Shown here one piece after another: positions 14,000 to 23,008 of a DNA stretch of 64,000 nt. Position numbers and translations under genes: made by a program. The notes beneath the pieces are model-generated. The model ran no database searches. It saw only the letters and a list, made by a program, of their open reading frames with translations, and was not told the DNA's origin. Source of the DNA: JAEYXS01 sp943367715 (lineage in GTDB: Bacteria; Verrucomicrobiota; Verrucomicrobiia; Limisphaerales; JAEYXS01). The DNA lies in assembly GCA_943367715.1 (NCBI GenBank), contig CALRJY020000013.1, positions 1 through 64,000 on the forward strand, in the 5' to 3' direction. Position 1 is the stretch's first letter. Each line of letters starts with the position of its first letter.

Positions 14000-15406
14000 T
14001 TATGCCATGATATCCATGATCGGTTTGCCCGCCGTGATCGCCAATGGCCGTCCCGCTGCATCCCGCACTTCCGTATGCGGATCGATGCCCAACAGATAAT
14101 ACATCGTCGCCGCGATGTCATCCGGCTTCACCGGGTTCTCCGTCGGATACGCGCCGTTCTTGTCCGAGGCACCGTAGATATGCCCGCGCTTGATACCGCC
14201 ACCCGCCAGCAACACCGAATAGCACTGCGGCCAGTGATCTCGGCTAATGTTCTTGTTGATGAATGGCGTGCGTCCGAACTCGCCCATCCAAACCACCAGC
14301 GTGGAATCCAGCATCCCGCGCTCTTCCAAATCGATCAACAACGTCGGCAACGTCTGGTCCGTCATCGGCAGATGATACTTCTGGATGATCGGATACATGC
14401 GCGTGTTATCGAACCCATGCGTGTCCCAGCCACCCGACGTATCGCTACGTCCACCGATACTCGCCGAAAAATAAACCGTCGCGAACTTCGCACCCGACTC
14501 GATCAAACGCCGCGCCAGCAGACAGCTCTGCCCATAAGTCGAACGCCCATAGGAATCCCGCACCTTTTGCGATTCCGCGCCGATGTTGAACGCATCCCGC
14601 AATTGCGTGGAGTCCAGCATGCTGAACGCCTTCTCGTAATACGAATCCAGCCCCTTCGCCGTCGCTGAGAACTCCATCAACCGCGCTTGCTTGTCGATGA
14701 TCTGCTGCATCTCGCGCCGGTCGCGCAAACGTTCCATCGAGAGATTCGAAGGCAGGCTCAGTTCCGGCAGCGCAAAGTTTGAGGCGTTCGGATCCTGCGT
14801 GAAGAGATACGGATCATGCACCTTGCCCAAGAAACTCGCGTGCTGCCCCGGCGTCACCGACCCATCCGAGATCACATACGGATAAGACACCGCCGTGGGC
14901 ATCTCACTGCGATTCGGCGCCAGCGCATCCACCACCGATCCGTAACCCGGAAAAAGTTCGATCGAATCCCGCAACCGCTGGTCGTCCACCACCGGCGAGC
15001 GCCCCGTCAGCGCATAATACCCGGCGGAGTTATGGTTTTTCATCGTGTGGTACACCGACCGCACGATGGTCACCTTGTCCATCACCTTCGCCAACCGCTC
15101 CAACCCCTCGCAGATGTGCAGGCCAGGCAGCGAAGTCTTGATGGCCGAAAGCGGACCCCGCACCCCTTCAGGCGCATTGGGCTTCCGGTCAAACATGTCG
15201 ATGTGACTCGGACCACCCCATTGGAACAGAAAAATGACCGATTTCGCCTTAGACTTCAGCGTCTTTTTGATCGCCTCCGCCTGCAAAAGCCCCGGCAACG
15301 TCATGCCCAACATGCCTAGACCGCCAACTTTAAGTATTTGGCGGCGAGACATTTGCGTTTGCAGGTAACTGCTGCAAGCCGATGTACGCGGTCTATTTTG
15401 GTTCAT
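14000..15406 (-). CDS. DUF1501 protein, Tat-exported
   Basis: 468 residues with a twin-arginine signal (MSRRQILKVGGLGMLGM at about residues 19-35). The body has the alkaline-phosphatase-like fold of DUF1501: FLFQWGGPSHIDMFDRKP near the N-terminus, YSSxxGG-type loops, GGWDTHGFDNTRMYPI and VVWMGEFGRTPFINK near the C-terminus. DUF1501 proteins are very common in Planctomycetes and Verrucomicrobiota, usually beside DUF1549/1553 cytochromes, with no proven activity. Here no cytochrome gene is adjacent; instead a PPC protein and a PQQ-like propeller follow. First gene of that operon. Confidence 0.92.
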   Translation of the reverse strand: MNQNRPRTSACSSYLQTQMSRRQILKVGGLGMLGMTLPGLLQAEAIKKTLKSKAKSVIFLFQWGGPSHIDMFDRKPNAPEGVRGPLSAIKTSLPGLHICEGLERLAKVMDKVTIVRSVYHTMKNHNSAGYYALTGRSPVVDDQRLRDSIELFPGYGSVVDALAPNRSEMPTAVSYPYVISDGSVTPGQHASFLGKVHDPYLFTQDPNASNFALPELSLPSNLSMERLRDRREMQQIIDKQARLMEFSATAKGLDSYYEKAFSMLDSTQLRDAFNIGAESQKVRDSYGRSTYGQSCLLARRLIESGAKFATVYFSASIGGRSDTSGGWDTHGFDNTRMYPIIQKYHLPMTDQTLPTLLIDLEERGMLDSTLVVWMGEFGRTPFINKNISRDHWPQCYSVLLAGGGIKRGHIYGASDKNGAYPTENPVKPDDIAATMYYLLGIDPHTEVRDAAGRPLAITAGKPIMDIMA

Positions 15407-15746
15407 GACTCTCTGATAATTCGACGTTTCCCCCACTCAAACCCTTCAAACAAACAATTTCCGGTGATCCGGGCGTGAGAAACAGGTGACTCCTCATCAC
15501 TACCACTATTAGACGCCGCCAAGCAAGGCACGGTTACCCCTAAAATCGTCCTGAACCCCGTGCCCTCAGGTCGGGGCGTCCTCGAACCCCTTTTCTCGTT
15601 CTTCATACCTCGCATCTTACCACCCCCCCCTGTGACATCCATAGTCACAGGGGGTTACATAATTTTTAAAAATTAAACCCCCTTCTCACTTTCTCACAAA
15701 CCTCTATCCCCTTGTTTCGCCAGTTTATCCGGCGCATACTAAAGCC
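15407..15746. other. Divergent intergenic region
   Basis: About 340 bases between two divergent operons. It holds the strong hairpin at 15626-15654 and, just after it, the palindrome AATTTTTAAAAATT (15661-15674) flanked by GGGGGTT on one side and AACCCCC on the other. I see no gene and no clear promoter hexamers. Confidence 0.5.
15626..15654. promoter_or_regulatory. Palindrome upstream of the decayed nucleotidyltransferase module
   Basis: A perfect 11-bp inverted repeat CCCCCTGTGAC / GTCACAGGGGG around a 7-base loop, 93 bases before the ATG at 15747. It could be an operator for an autoregulated module or a terminator between divergent units. No T tract follows it directly on either strand, which makes an operator or mRNA hairpin slightly more likely. 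Confidence 0.45.
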
Positions 15747-16079
15747 ATGGCCACGCTGGTTGATAGCCGTGAAGAACTGCGCTCCTTCTGGGATTTGATT
15801 GCCGGAAAGGTTCGCACATCTCCCGTCGCTCTCGACATTGCCCGCCAAAACATAGTCCGCTGGCTCGCCCAAGGACAAAGCGCTCCTCACCGTCTTGTGG
15901 AATGGGACACCCTTCTTGCTGCGGCGCAAACCGACGAAGCCGGTCTCACCCGGCTGCTGCACACCATCCTGAGCAACGACGAACAAAGCCAGCGCCTCCG
16001 TGACTTTCATCCTTTCGCCGGAATTCTTACCCGGGAAGAACGCCGTCGTACCAAAGAGCTATGCGGCTACCGGCATTGA
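15747..16079 (+). CDS. Small helical partner of a nucleotidyltransferase module
   Basis: A 110-residue, fully helical protein with no signal or membrane segment. I do not recognise a named family. Its last 19 bases overlap the next gene, which encodes a DUF6036-type nucleotidyltransferase fold. Overlapping pairs of a small helical protein and such a nucleotidyltransferase resemble toxin-antitoxin arrangements, so this may be the regulatory partner. The role is inferred from neighbourhood only. Confidence 0.7.
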   Translation: MATLVDSREELRSFWDLIAGKVRTSPVALDIARQNIVRWLAQGQSAPHRLVEWDTLLAAAQTDEAGLTRLLHTILSNDEQSQRLRDFHPFAGILTREERRRTKELCGYRH

Positions 16080-16584
16080 TCCATCTCCTCACGGCTGCTT
16101 GCTCTATCAGCCAATGCGACCGCATCCGAGTCTTGGGCTCCAGTGCCTTGCTTCCCTCTTTTCCTGAATTGGGCGAACCGGGCCAGCCTCTGGAGGTATC
16201 CTACGATGCCGATCTGCTCATTGAACCTTCGGACGAAAATCTTGCTGCCTTGCTCCATGAGGCTCTCGGTGAAGGCAGCCTATTCTCCGGACGCTCTGGC
16301 TACATGCAGATATTCTTCGCCCCTCCATCACGGAAACTCTCTCGCCCGGCTGGCAGGAAAGACTGGTGAAGCTCGACCTTCCCGGTGACATGGCTGCCCT
16401 CTCTCCGGAAGATGTGGCCGTGGTCAAGTTGCAGGTGGGCAGGCCAAAGGATCTCCATCTTTGCCGTCACTTGATCGCCCGCGAGATGCTGACCGTTCAA
16501 CAGATACGCAGCCGCCTTGATGCCACACCAATGCCGGAAGCCGACGTCATCAACGCTTACCGCCGCCTGCAATCAATCTCTTAA
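16061..16584 (+). pseudogene. DUF6036-like nucleotidyltransferase, frameshifted
   Basis: The first frame (16061 to about 16300) carries the nucleotidyltransferase start RIRVLGSSALL and the acidic pair SYDADLLIEP. The match then moves to another frame: the bases after 16303 read DILRPSITETLSPGW and QERLVKLDLPGD, continuing into LSPEDVAVVKLQVGRPKDL to the stop at 16584, the usual family C-terminus. The first frame alone would end at 16369 in unrelated residues. One missing base in ATGCA before GATATT (near 16305) explains it. Either a real inactivating deletion or a sequencing error. The frame overlaps the upstream small gene by 19 bases. Confidence 0.75.
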
Positions 16585-16711
16585 GAACTGCGCGTCCGCT
16601 TGATTGATCGTTTGCCTCCTGAAGTTTCGCTGGAGTTTGGCGTTTTAGATTTGGAGCTTTCTTTGAACTTTGAGCTTTGAACTTTCCCCCATTTCGCTTC
16701 CCATATTCCCC

Positions 16712-18064
16712 ATGAACCGCCGCCAATTCCTCCGCGATAGCTCTGCCGCCATTGCCCTGTCCGCCGCCGCCAGTTACGTCCCGACTACCTTCGCCGCTGA
16801 CAAACCCAAACGCGTCGCTCTCATCGGCTGCGGCTGGTATGGCAAAAGCGATCTGCTCCGCCTCGTGCAAGTCGCCCCCGTCGAAGTCGTCTCTCTCTGC
16901 GATGTCGATAAGAACATGCTCAACGACTGCGCCGAGATTGTCTCCACGCGGCAAGTTTCCAAGAAAAAGCCGCGCACCTACTCGGACTACCGGAAACTGC
17001 TCGCGGAAAAGGATATTGATATCGCCCTCATCGCCACGCCCGATCACTGGCACGCCCTCGCCATGATCGAGGCCGTGAAATCCGGCGTGGATGTTTACGT
17101 GCAGAAACCCACCAGCGTGGATGTCGTGGAGAGCCAGGCCATGCTTGCCGCCGCGCGTAAATACAAGCGCGTCGTGCAAGTCGGCACACAACGTCGCAGC
17201 ACCCCTCACCTCATCGAAGCCCGCGACCAGATCATCAAGACTGGCAAGCTCGGCAAAATCGCCCATGTGGAAATCTGCTGCTACTACCAGATGCGCGCGC
17301 GGAACAATCCCCCGGACACCGCTCCGCCAGAAAACCTGGATTACGAGATGTGGACCGGTCCCGCGCCGATGCGTCCTTACAACGACTTGGTCCACCCGCG
17401 CAAATGGCGCGCCTTCATGGAATACGGCAACGGCATCGTGGGCGACATGTGTATCCACATGCTCGACATGGTGCGTTGGATGCTCGACCTCGGCGCACCC
17501 CATCGCGTCAGTTCCAGCGGCGGCATCCTCATGGACAAGGCGAGCAAGGCGAACATCTCCGACACGCAGACCGCCACCTTTGAATTCCCCGGCCTCAACG
17601 TCGTCTGGACGCATCGCACCTGGGGCGCACCGCCTGACCCGGAATATCCTTGGGCCGCCATCATCTACGGCGAGAACGGCACGCTCAAAGCCAGCGTGAA
17701 CAAATACGATTTCATCCCGCGCGGCAAAGGCACGCCCGTGAAGAAAGACGTGGTGATGGAACTGGAACAATATCCCGAGGACAAAGACGAGAAAGACTTG
17801 GAGAAGCACGTCGCCCCGGCGATTCGCGGCCACATGAAAGATTTCCTAGCCGCCATCGAGAGCCGTGGCAAACCCGTCGCCGATATCGAGCAAGGCGTCA
17901 TCTCCAGCATCGCCAGCATCCTCGCGAACGTTTCGCTGGAAGCCGGCCGCTCACTGCAATGGGACGCCGCCAAAGGCCAGATCGTCAACGACCCCGAAGC
18001 CAACAAACTCCTCATGCGCCCGTATCGCGCGCCTTGGACGCATCCGACTCCAGATAAAGTCTAA
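16712..18064 (+). CDS. Gfo/Idh/MocA family oxidoreductase, Tat-exported
   Basis: 450 residues. Tat signal NRRQFLRDSSAAIALSAA at 2-19, then a Rossmann domain (KRVALIGCGWYGKSDLLRL; VVSLCDVD) and the family C-terminal beta sheet. The usual EKP catalytic motif is QKP (DVYVQKPTSVDV), while HWH (PDHWHALA) and the later GDMCIHMLDMVRWML are kept. The enzyme most likely oxidises or isomerises a sugar with a tightly bound NAD(P) that is co-exported. The ATG at 16712 opens the Tat signal. The neighbours are unrelated, so no pathway is indicated. The glycerol facilitator follows 131 bases later. Confidence 0.9.
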   Translation: MNRRQFLRDSSAAIALSAAASYVPTTFAADKPKRVALIGCGWYGKSDLLRLVQVAPVEVVSLCDVDKNMLNDCAEIVSTRQVSKKKPRTYSDYRKLLAEKDIDIALIATPDHWHALAMIEAVKSGVDVYVQKPTSVDVVESQAMLAAARKYKRVVQVGTQRRSTPHLIEARDQIIKTGKLGKIAHVEICCYYQMRARNNPPDTAPPENLDYEMWTGPAPMRPYNDLVHPRKWRAFMEYGNGIVGDMCIHMLDMVRWMLDLGAPHRVSSSGGILMDKASKANISDTQTATFEFPGLNVVWTHRTWGAPPDPEYPWAAIIYGENGTLKASVNKYDFIPRGKGTPVKKDVVMELEQYPEDKDEKDLEKHVAPAIRGHMKDFLAAIESRGKPVADIEQGVISSIASILANVSLEAGRSLQWDAAKGQIVNDPEANKLLMRPYRAPWTHPTPDKV

Positions 18065-18195
18065 GATAGTTCGTTCATCTATTGCGTCGGCTCATCGCCG
18101 ACAGGATATGGCGGCACTGGCCGCCATATTTCTTTTCCATCGACGCCTTACCCGAACCTCGCTAGCGTTATGCCCGTTCCACAAACAAATCTCTC

Positions 18196-18924
18196 ATGAG
18201 CCCATTCGCTGCCGAATTGATTGGGACCATGCTCCTCATCATTCTAGGTGATGGCGTGGTCGCAAATGTCGTGCTTCAACAATCCAAAGGCCAGAACAGT
18301 GGCTGGATCGTCATTACCACCGGTTGGGCCCTCGCGGTCACCTTTGCCGTGTATTGCGTCGGCTCCATCAGCGGTGCGCACCTGAACCCGGCCGTCACCA
18401 TCGCCGTGGCCAGCATCGGCAAACTGCCTTGGGACATGGTCCCGGTTTACATCGCTGCGCAAATGATCGGAGCGTTCTTGGGCGCTGTGCTCGTCTGGCT
18501 CGCTTACCTGCCGCACTGGGAGCTGACCAAGGACCCCGGAGCCAAACTCGCCGTCTTTTGCACCGGCCCCGCCGTGCGCAAACCCGCTTCCAATATGATC
18601 ACGGAAGTCATCGGCACCTTCATGCTTGTCTTGGGGGTGCTCGCGATTCTTAACCCTGCCAATCTCGTTCCCAATTCCGGTTTTGACGTCGGCTTCGGTC
18701 CCTTCCTCGTCGGCATCATCGTCTGGGCGATCGGCCTCTCGCTCGGCGGCCCCACCGGCTACGCCATCAATCCCGCGCGTGATCTCGGGCCTCGCATTGC
18801 CCACGCCCTCTTGCCGATTGCTGGCAAGGGCAGTTCCGATTGGAGCTACGCCTGGGTGCCCATCGTCGGCCCCATCATCGGTGGTGTCATCGCCGCCTTT
18901 TTCTACATCATGCTCTGGCCCTAA
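18196..18924 (+). CDS. glpF: Glycerol uptake facilitator, MIP family
   Basis: 242 residues, six membrane helices and two half-helices with the pore motifs HLNPAVTIAV (NPA at 64-66) and YAINPARDLGPRI near 195. The Asp after NPAR is the mark of glycerol facilitators as opposed to water channels. It passes glycerol and related polyols across the inner membrane. No glycerol kinase gene is close by. A second, shorter MIP protein of the aquaporin type is encoded at 57104-57730, so the organism has both classes. Confidence 0.92.
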   Translation: MSPFAAELIGTMLLIILGDGVVANVVLQQSKGQNSGWIVITTGWALAVTFAVYCVGSISGAHLNPAVTIAVASIGKLPWDMVPVYIAAQMIGAFLGAVLVWLAYLPHWELTKDPGAKLAVFCTGPAVRKPASNMITEVIGTFMLVLGVLAILNPANLVPNSGFDVGFGPFLVGIIVWAIGLSLGGPTGYAINPARDLGPRIAHALLPIAGKGSSDWSYAWVPIVGPIIGGVIAAFFYIMLWP

Positions 18925-18984
18925 GAGCGCCGGTTTACCGACCGGTCTGGAGAATCATTCTAAATCAACGGAATTGCTCACGGA

Positions 18985-20556
18985 TTACTTTTCTTTGAGC
19001 AGTTCCCGTAATTTCCCGACCGCCTCATTACCCGGCCGCAATGATTCGGAATGCTCCAGATGCACTCTGGCCACGGCCGGGATTCCCTTTAAGGCAAAAT
19101 AAACCGCCCGGTAGTAGGCGATGTTCGCGAGAATGACCGGCCCCAAAGATTCGTTTTCAGACAACTGCGCCAACATCGGGGAGACCGCGCTCCATTCTTC
19201 CTCTTTGGTGGAGAACTTGAATATCCAGGCCGTTTTGTAAAGCATCACATGACCGTTCTGGGCTTCAAACTTGTCCGCCTTTTCGATCATGAGTTTGGCG
19301 TTCTCCTTGTCGTTCTTCTTCGCATATCCATTCGCCATCATCAGGCAGGTCCATAGGTCCTGTTTTCCAGAATCGCGTTTCGCGCCCGCTTTCAACATCC
19401 GGTCCAGTTGATCGCTTTCCTCCAGGGCATGAAGATAGCATTGCCAGTATTCCTCATGGTCCGGCCTTAGTTGGACAACCTTTTCCAAATAATCAGCCGC
19501 CATCGGCGACATGTCCGCCGCCAGATGCGCCAACGCTAAAGTTTGGACTGCGGTTATGGCTTCGTCGGGATCTTCTCGTTTAAGGAATACGGCCAGTTTG
19601 TCCACCAACGATTGGTTGCTCTTCAGGAATCCGCGCATTGATTTCTGCTGCTCTGCCACCGGCTCCGGCGTCATCATACGGCGTACGATATTGGCATTCA
19701 CCACCCAGCTCAGCACCCACACGTTGTCGGGCAGATTGGCCTCAGGCGCATTTAACTCATCCAACCGGGAGCTTCTGTTCAGGGCCTCCTGAAGGTTGAA
19801 TTCGCCCTCCTGTTTGCTGGCATGAAACTTAACCGCTTCCAGAAATGCCACTGCGTAAGCCCGGGAACCATACGTTCCCGGCATCAGCGGAGCCGCCCGG
19901 ATGCAATGCGTGTAGGATTCAATGGATTCCTCCAGATGCTGCCGGATCAGGACCAAAACGCCCGCATCACGCGGCATGTCAAACAACTTCTGACACAGTG
20001 TTTCGAGGGAGATCACCCCTTTCGTTTCCATCACCAGTTCGCTCGCCTTTCGGACACTGGTATGTCCCAGTACAAACCAGGCGCTGGCCGTTTTTGGATC
20101 GCTCTTTACCAGTTCACGCGCCATCCGCTCCGCCTCTTCCACCCGGTCAAGCTGGCGGGCTGCCTCCATCAGCATTTCTTTGTGCAAACGTGAATCCTCA
20201 GGTTTCCGTTTAAGCAAGTCCGCCAGTTTTTGATAAGTGGCGAGAGCTTCATCCTCCTTTTGCGCGATATCCCATTTCCTCGCCAATTCCAGAAAATACT
20301 CTGGCCGTTCCAGATTTTCCTTCTCCTTTTCCGTCAGCGTCTTTGCATCTCCCAGCGCCTTCGCCACTTTATAAGCTCCCGGTTCCCCCATTTCCCACAT
20401 GCTTCCCGATACACTCACTGATATATGGTAAGGAATGTTTATCGGGAGTCTGGGCATCTCCACCGCCTCTTGCACCTGCTCGCGAAATGTCGCTCCCTGC
20501 ACGGTGCCCAAACAGGCCATCAAAACGCACAGACACCACATGAATTTGATATTCAT
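18985..20556 (-). CDS. Secreted TPR-repeat protein
   Basis: 523 residues with a Sec signal peptide (1-21, CLCVLMACLGTVQG). Most of the rest is helical and TPR-like: EALATYQKLADLLKRKPEDS, AERMARELVKSDPKTASAWF and MAADYLEKVVQLRPDHEEYW are clear units. No enzymatic domain is seen. Probably a periplasmic or outer-membrane scaffold. It is monocistronic: convergent with glpF on one side, and the sulfatase stop lies 59 bases upstream. Confidence 0.75.
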   Translation of the reverse strand: MNIKFMWCLCVLMACLGTVQGATFREQVQEAVEMPRLPINIPYHISVSVSGSMWEMGEPGAYKVAKALGDAKTLTEKEKENLERPEYFLELARKWDIAQKEDEALATYQKLADLLKRKPEDSRLHKEMLMEAARQLDRVEEAERMARELVKSDPKTASAWFVLGHTSVRKASELVMETKGVISLETLCQKLFDMPRDAGVLVLIRQHLEESIESYTHCIRAAPLMPGTYGSRAYAVAFLEAVKFHASKQEGEFNLQEALNRSSRLDELNAPEANLPDNVWVLSWVVNANIVRRMMTPEPVAEQQKSMRGFLKSNQSLVDKLAVFLKREDPDEAITAVQTLALAHLAADMSPMAADYLEKVVQLRPDHEEYWQCYLHALEESDQLDRMLKAGAKRDSGKQDLWTCLMMANGYAKKNDKENAKLMIEKADKFEAQNGHVMLYKTAWIFKFSTKEEEWSAVSPMLAQLSENESLGPVILANIAYYRAVYFALKGIPAVARVHLEHSESLRPGNEAVGKLRELLKEK

Positions 20557-20615
20557 AACATCAATACCCGACCACCTTGGTATATACCCGAAAACAAGAA
20601 AATGTGTCCGGCCAC

Positions 20616-22112
20616 TTATTGACCGCCAACCCTGCCCGGCTCCCGTAACCCGCTGCCCTTGCGCTGCGTCAAAGAATCTCCTAGATCTTCCCGCGCCACC
20701 TCGCCCAGCTTTTGCAGGCGTTCCACCACTTCCAGATTGCTCGCCGCGACATTGGTCTTTTCGCTCAAATCATTCTTCAGGTCGTAAAGCTCCAACTCTG
20801 TCTTAGCGTTCTCATAATCTGCTGGTTTGCCCTCCGTGCCGCCTGGCTTACCGCCCAATGTCCGATACGTGTGCGGGAAAAATAACTTCCACTGCCCGCT
20901 GATCACCGCCTGAAGCTGGTTGTTCGCGTAATAGATGTAATACGCTTCATGAGGACTCTTCGCTTGTGCATCCCCTTTCAAAATCGGCCAGATATCCTTC
21001 CCATCGATCTTCTTTTCCGGCAACGGCGCTCCGATTAAACCCGCAATCGTCGGCAGCAGATCAATCGTCATCGCCGGCAATCCGCTCACCCGGTTCTGCG
21101 GGATCTTGCCCGGCCACCGCGCGATGAACGGCACCCTCACCCCGCCTTCCCACGACGTCCCTTTGCCCTCGCGCAAAGGCCCCGCCGAACCCGCATGAGT
21201 GCCATAAGAGAGCCACGGCCCGTTATCCGACGTGAAGATCACCAGCGTATTTTCATCCAGTCCATTCTGCGCCAGCGCCTTCATGATTTCGCCGACCGAC
21301 CAGTCGATCTCCATCAGCACATCCCCATGGATTCCCCTGTCCGACTTGCCCTTGAACTTATCTGAAACATAGAGCGGCACATGCGGCATGTTATGCGCCA
21401 AATACAGGAAAAACGGCTTGGCCTTGTTCTTCTCGATGAATTTCACCGCCCGTTCCGTATACCACGTCGTCAGTTGCGTCTGGTCATCCGGGGTCAGCTT
21501 GGGATTGATGATTTTATCTCCCTCAACCATCGGCAGATCTGGCCAGCGTTTCTTCTTGGGCGAGTCTTCCGGCAGATCGACGACCTCCGGATGAAACGGC
21601 CACATGTCATTGGAGTAGGGAATCCCATAGTACTCATCGAAGCCCTGCTTGACCGGCAGGAAGGAAGGATGATCTCCCAAGTGCCATTTGCCGAACATCC
21701 CCGTCGCATACCCCTTTTGCTTCACTACCTCCGCGATGGTCATTTCCGACGGATTCAAACCGATCTTCGCTCCCGGCCCCAGCGCTCCATGGATGCCCAA
21801 CCGGTTGTTATAACATCCCGTGAGCAACGCCGCGCGGGAAGCCGAGCAAACCGCCTGGCTCACGTGGAAATTGACGAAGCGGATGCCTTCCTTGGCCATC
21901 CGGTCCAGATGCGGCGTCTTGAATCCTTTGCCGCCAAAAACACCGACATCCGCATACCCCAGATCATCGGTGAAAATGATCACCACATTAGGCGGACGGC
22001 TCTCCGCCGCTTCCGCCCGCCCATCAGCACTTAACCAGCCAACCGCCAGCAACAGGCACCCTGCCCATCGGCTTATCGTTCTGCGGCACTCGCTGGTTAT
22101 CAGCTCACTCAT
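20616..22112 (-). CDS. Secreted arylsulfatase, formylglycine-dependent
   Basis: 498 residues with a Sec signal (about 14-35). The metal-binding start is VVIIFTDDLGYADVG, and the active-site signature is CSASRAALLTG with Cys89 converted to formylglycine (CxAxR). The later SDNGPWLSYG and the KWHLGDH block around residue 170 are typical of S1 family arylsulfatases. It removes sulfate esters from glycans or small molecules. No maturase gene is in the window. The ATG at 22112 overlaps the end of the HEAT-repeat gene by 8 bases, so translation is coupled. Confidence 0.94.
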   Translation of the reverse strand: MSELITSECRRTISRWAGCLLLAVGWLSADGRAEAAESRPPNVVIIFTDDLGYADVGVFGGKGFKTPHLDRMAKEGIRFVNFHVSQAVCSASRAALLTGCYNNRLGIHGALGPGAKIGLNPSEMTIAEVVKQKGYATGMFGKWHLGDHPSFLPVKQGFDEYYGIPYSNDMWPFHPEVVDLPEDSPKKKRWPDLPMVEGDKIINPKLTPDDQTQLTTWYTERAVKFIEKNKAKPFFLYLAHNMPHVPLYVSDKFKGKSDRGIHGDVLMEIDWSVGEIMKALAQNGLDENTLVIFTSDNGPWLSYGTHAGSAGPLREGKGTSWEGGVRVPFIARWPGKIPQNRVSGLPAMTIDLLPTIAGLIGAPLPEKKIDGKDIWPILKGDAQAKSPHEAYYIYYANNQLQAVISGQWKLFFPHTYRTLGGKPGGTEGKPADYENAKTELELYDLKNDLSEKTNVAASNLEVVERLQKLGEVAREDLGDSLTQRKGSGLREPGRVGGQ

Positions 22113-22962
22113 TGGCCTTCTTGACTTCAGCTTCTGCCGGGGGCGGGTTGATCTTGGCCACGGCGGTCTGTGCTGCGCCACTGACTTCCTCGTTCCGCAC
22201 CTTGGCCAGCTTTTCCAGCTTGGGCAAAGCCTCTTTAGCTGTCGGGCCATAGTAGCCCAAAGCTGACGCCGCGGCGGCGATCACCGAATTCTCCTTGTCT
22301 TCCAACATGGCGATCAAGGCCGGGATCGCCACCTCAGGCTTCACCTGGCTCTTACCCACTGCCGACGCCATCCATCCACGTGTGATCGTGTCGGAATCTT
22401 GCAATCCTTTCATCAAGGCATCCCCTGCAGCCGTTGCCTCGCCGGCTTTCATCTTGGAGAGCGATGCGGCTGCCATGCTACGAGTCTGTTTGTCCGGGCT
22501 GCTCAGTTTTTCGATCAGGGGCGGCACTGCATCCTTGCCGATCGCCCCCAGCGCGCTCGACGTGTCCATGCCAGCATCGTTGTCCGCCAGTAAGGGCACC
22601 AATTGCGGAACGATCGGAGCGGCTGCTGCCCCCAGCACCGCAATGGCGCGGTTGGCGCTCAGACGCAATCCATAGGAGGGGGTATAGTCCACCTTGAGCA
22701 CGGTCGCCCACTTCTGGCGCTCTTCTGAATCCTTGGCTGACATCATCGCCGCTAGGTGCGGCAGAAAATCCTTGGCGTTCGCCGCGATCACTTTCTTGGC
22801 GTTATCCCGCACCCCCGCCTCACGTGAAGCCAGCTCCTCAGTCCATTTCACGACCGTCTTTCCCTGAACCTTGGGGCCGGTGAGATTGGAAATTACCAGG
22901 AAATATCCTGCTGCCAGCAATCCGATGAATACTAGGATACCGATGATGAAGGGCTTTTTCAT
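22105..22962 (-). CDS. HEAT-repeat protein with N-terminal membrane anchor
   Basis: 285 residues. One membrane helix (about 5-27, FIIGILVFIGLLAAGYFLVI) and then a chain of HEAT-like helical pairs, for example LGAAAAPIVPQLVPLLADN, AIGKDAVPPLIEKLSSPD and LEDKENSVIAAAASALGYYG. This is a protein-binding solenoid on the periplasmic face. It overlaps the sulfatase start, so it may support that enzyme or its regulation. Function not known. Confidence 0.85.
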   Translation of the reverse strand: MKKPFIIGILVFIGLLAAGYFLVISNLTGPKVQGKTVVKWTEELASREAGVRDNAKKVIAANAKDFLPHLAAMMSAKDSEERQKWATVLKVDYTPSYGLRLSANRAIAVLGAAAAPIVPQLVPLLADNDAGMDTSSALGAIGKDAVPPLIEKLSSPDKQTRSMAAASLSKMKAGEATAAGDALMKGLQDSDTITRGWMASAVGKSQVKPEVAIPALIAMLEDKENSVIAAAASALGYYGPTAKEALPKLEKLAKVRNEEVSGAAQTAVAKINPPPAEAEVKKANE

Positions 22963-23008
22963 GCTTTCACCTTTAATGCTTCAATCCGTCGTTTTCGACA
23001 AGGAAATC

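Noticed and set aside
15626..15654. CRP/FNR-like operator from TGTGA...TCACA
   Set aside because: The half sites are 9 bases apart instead of 6, and the stem continues as an 11-bp palindrome, so it fits a hairpin or another repressor better than CRP.
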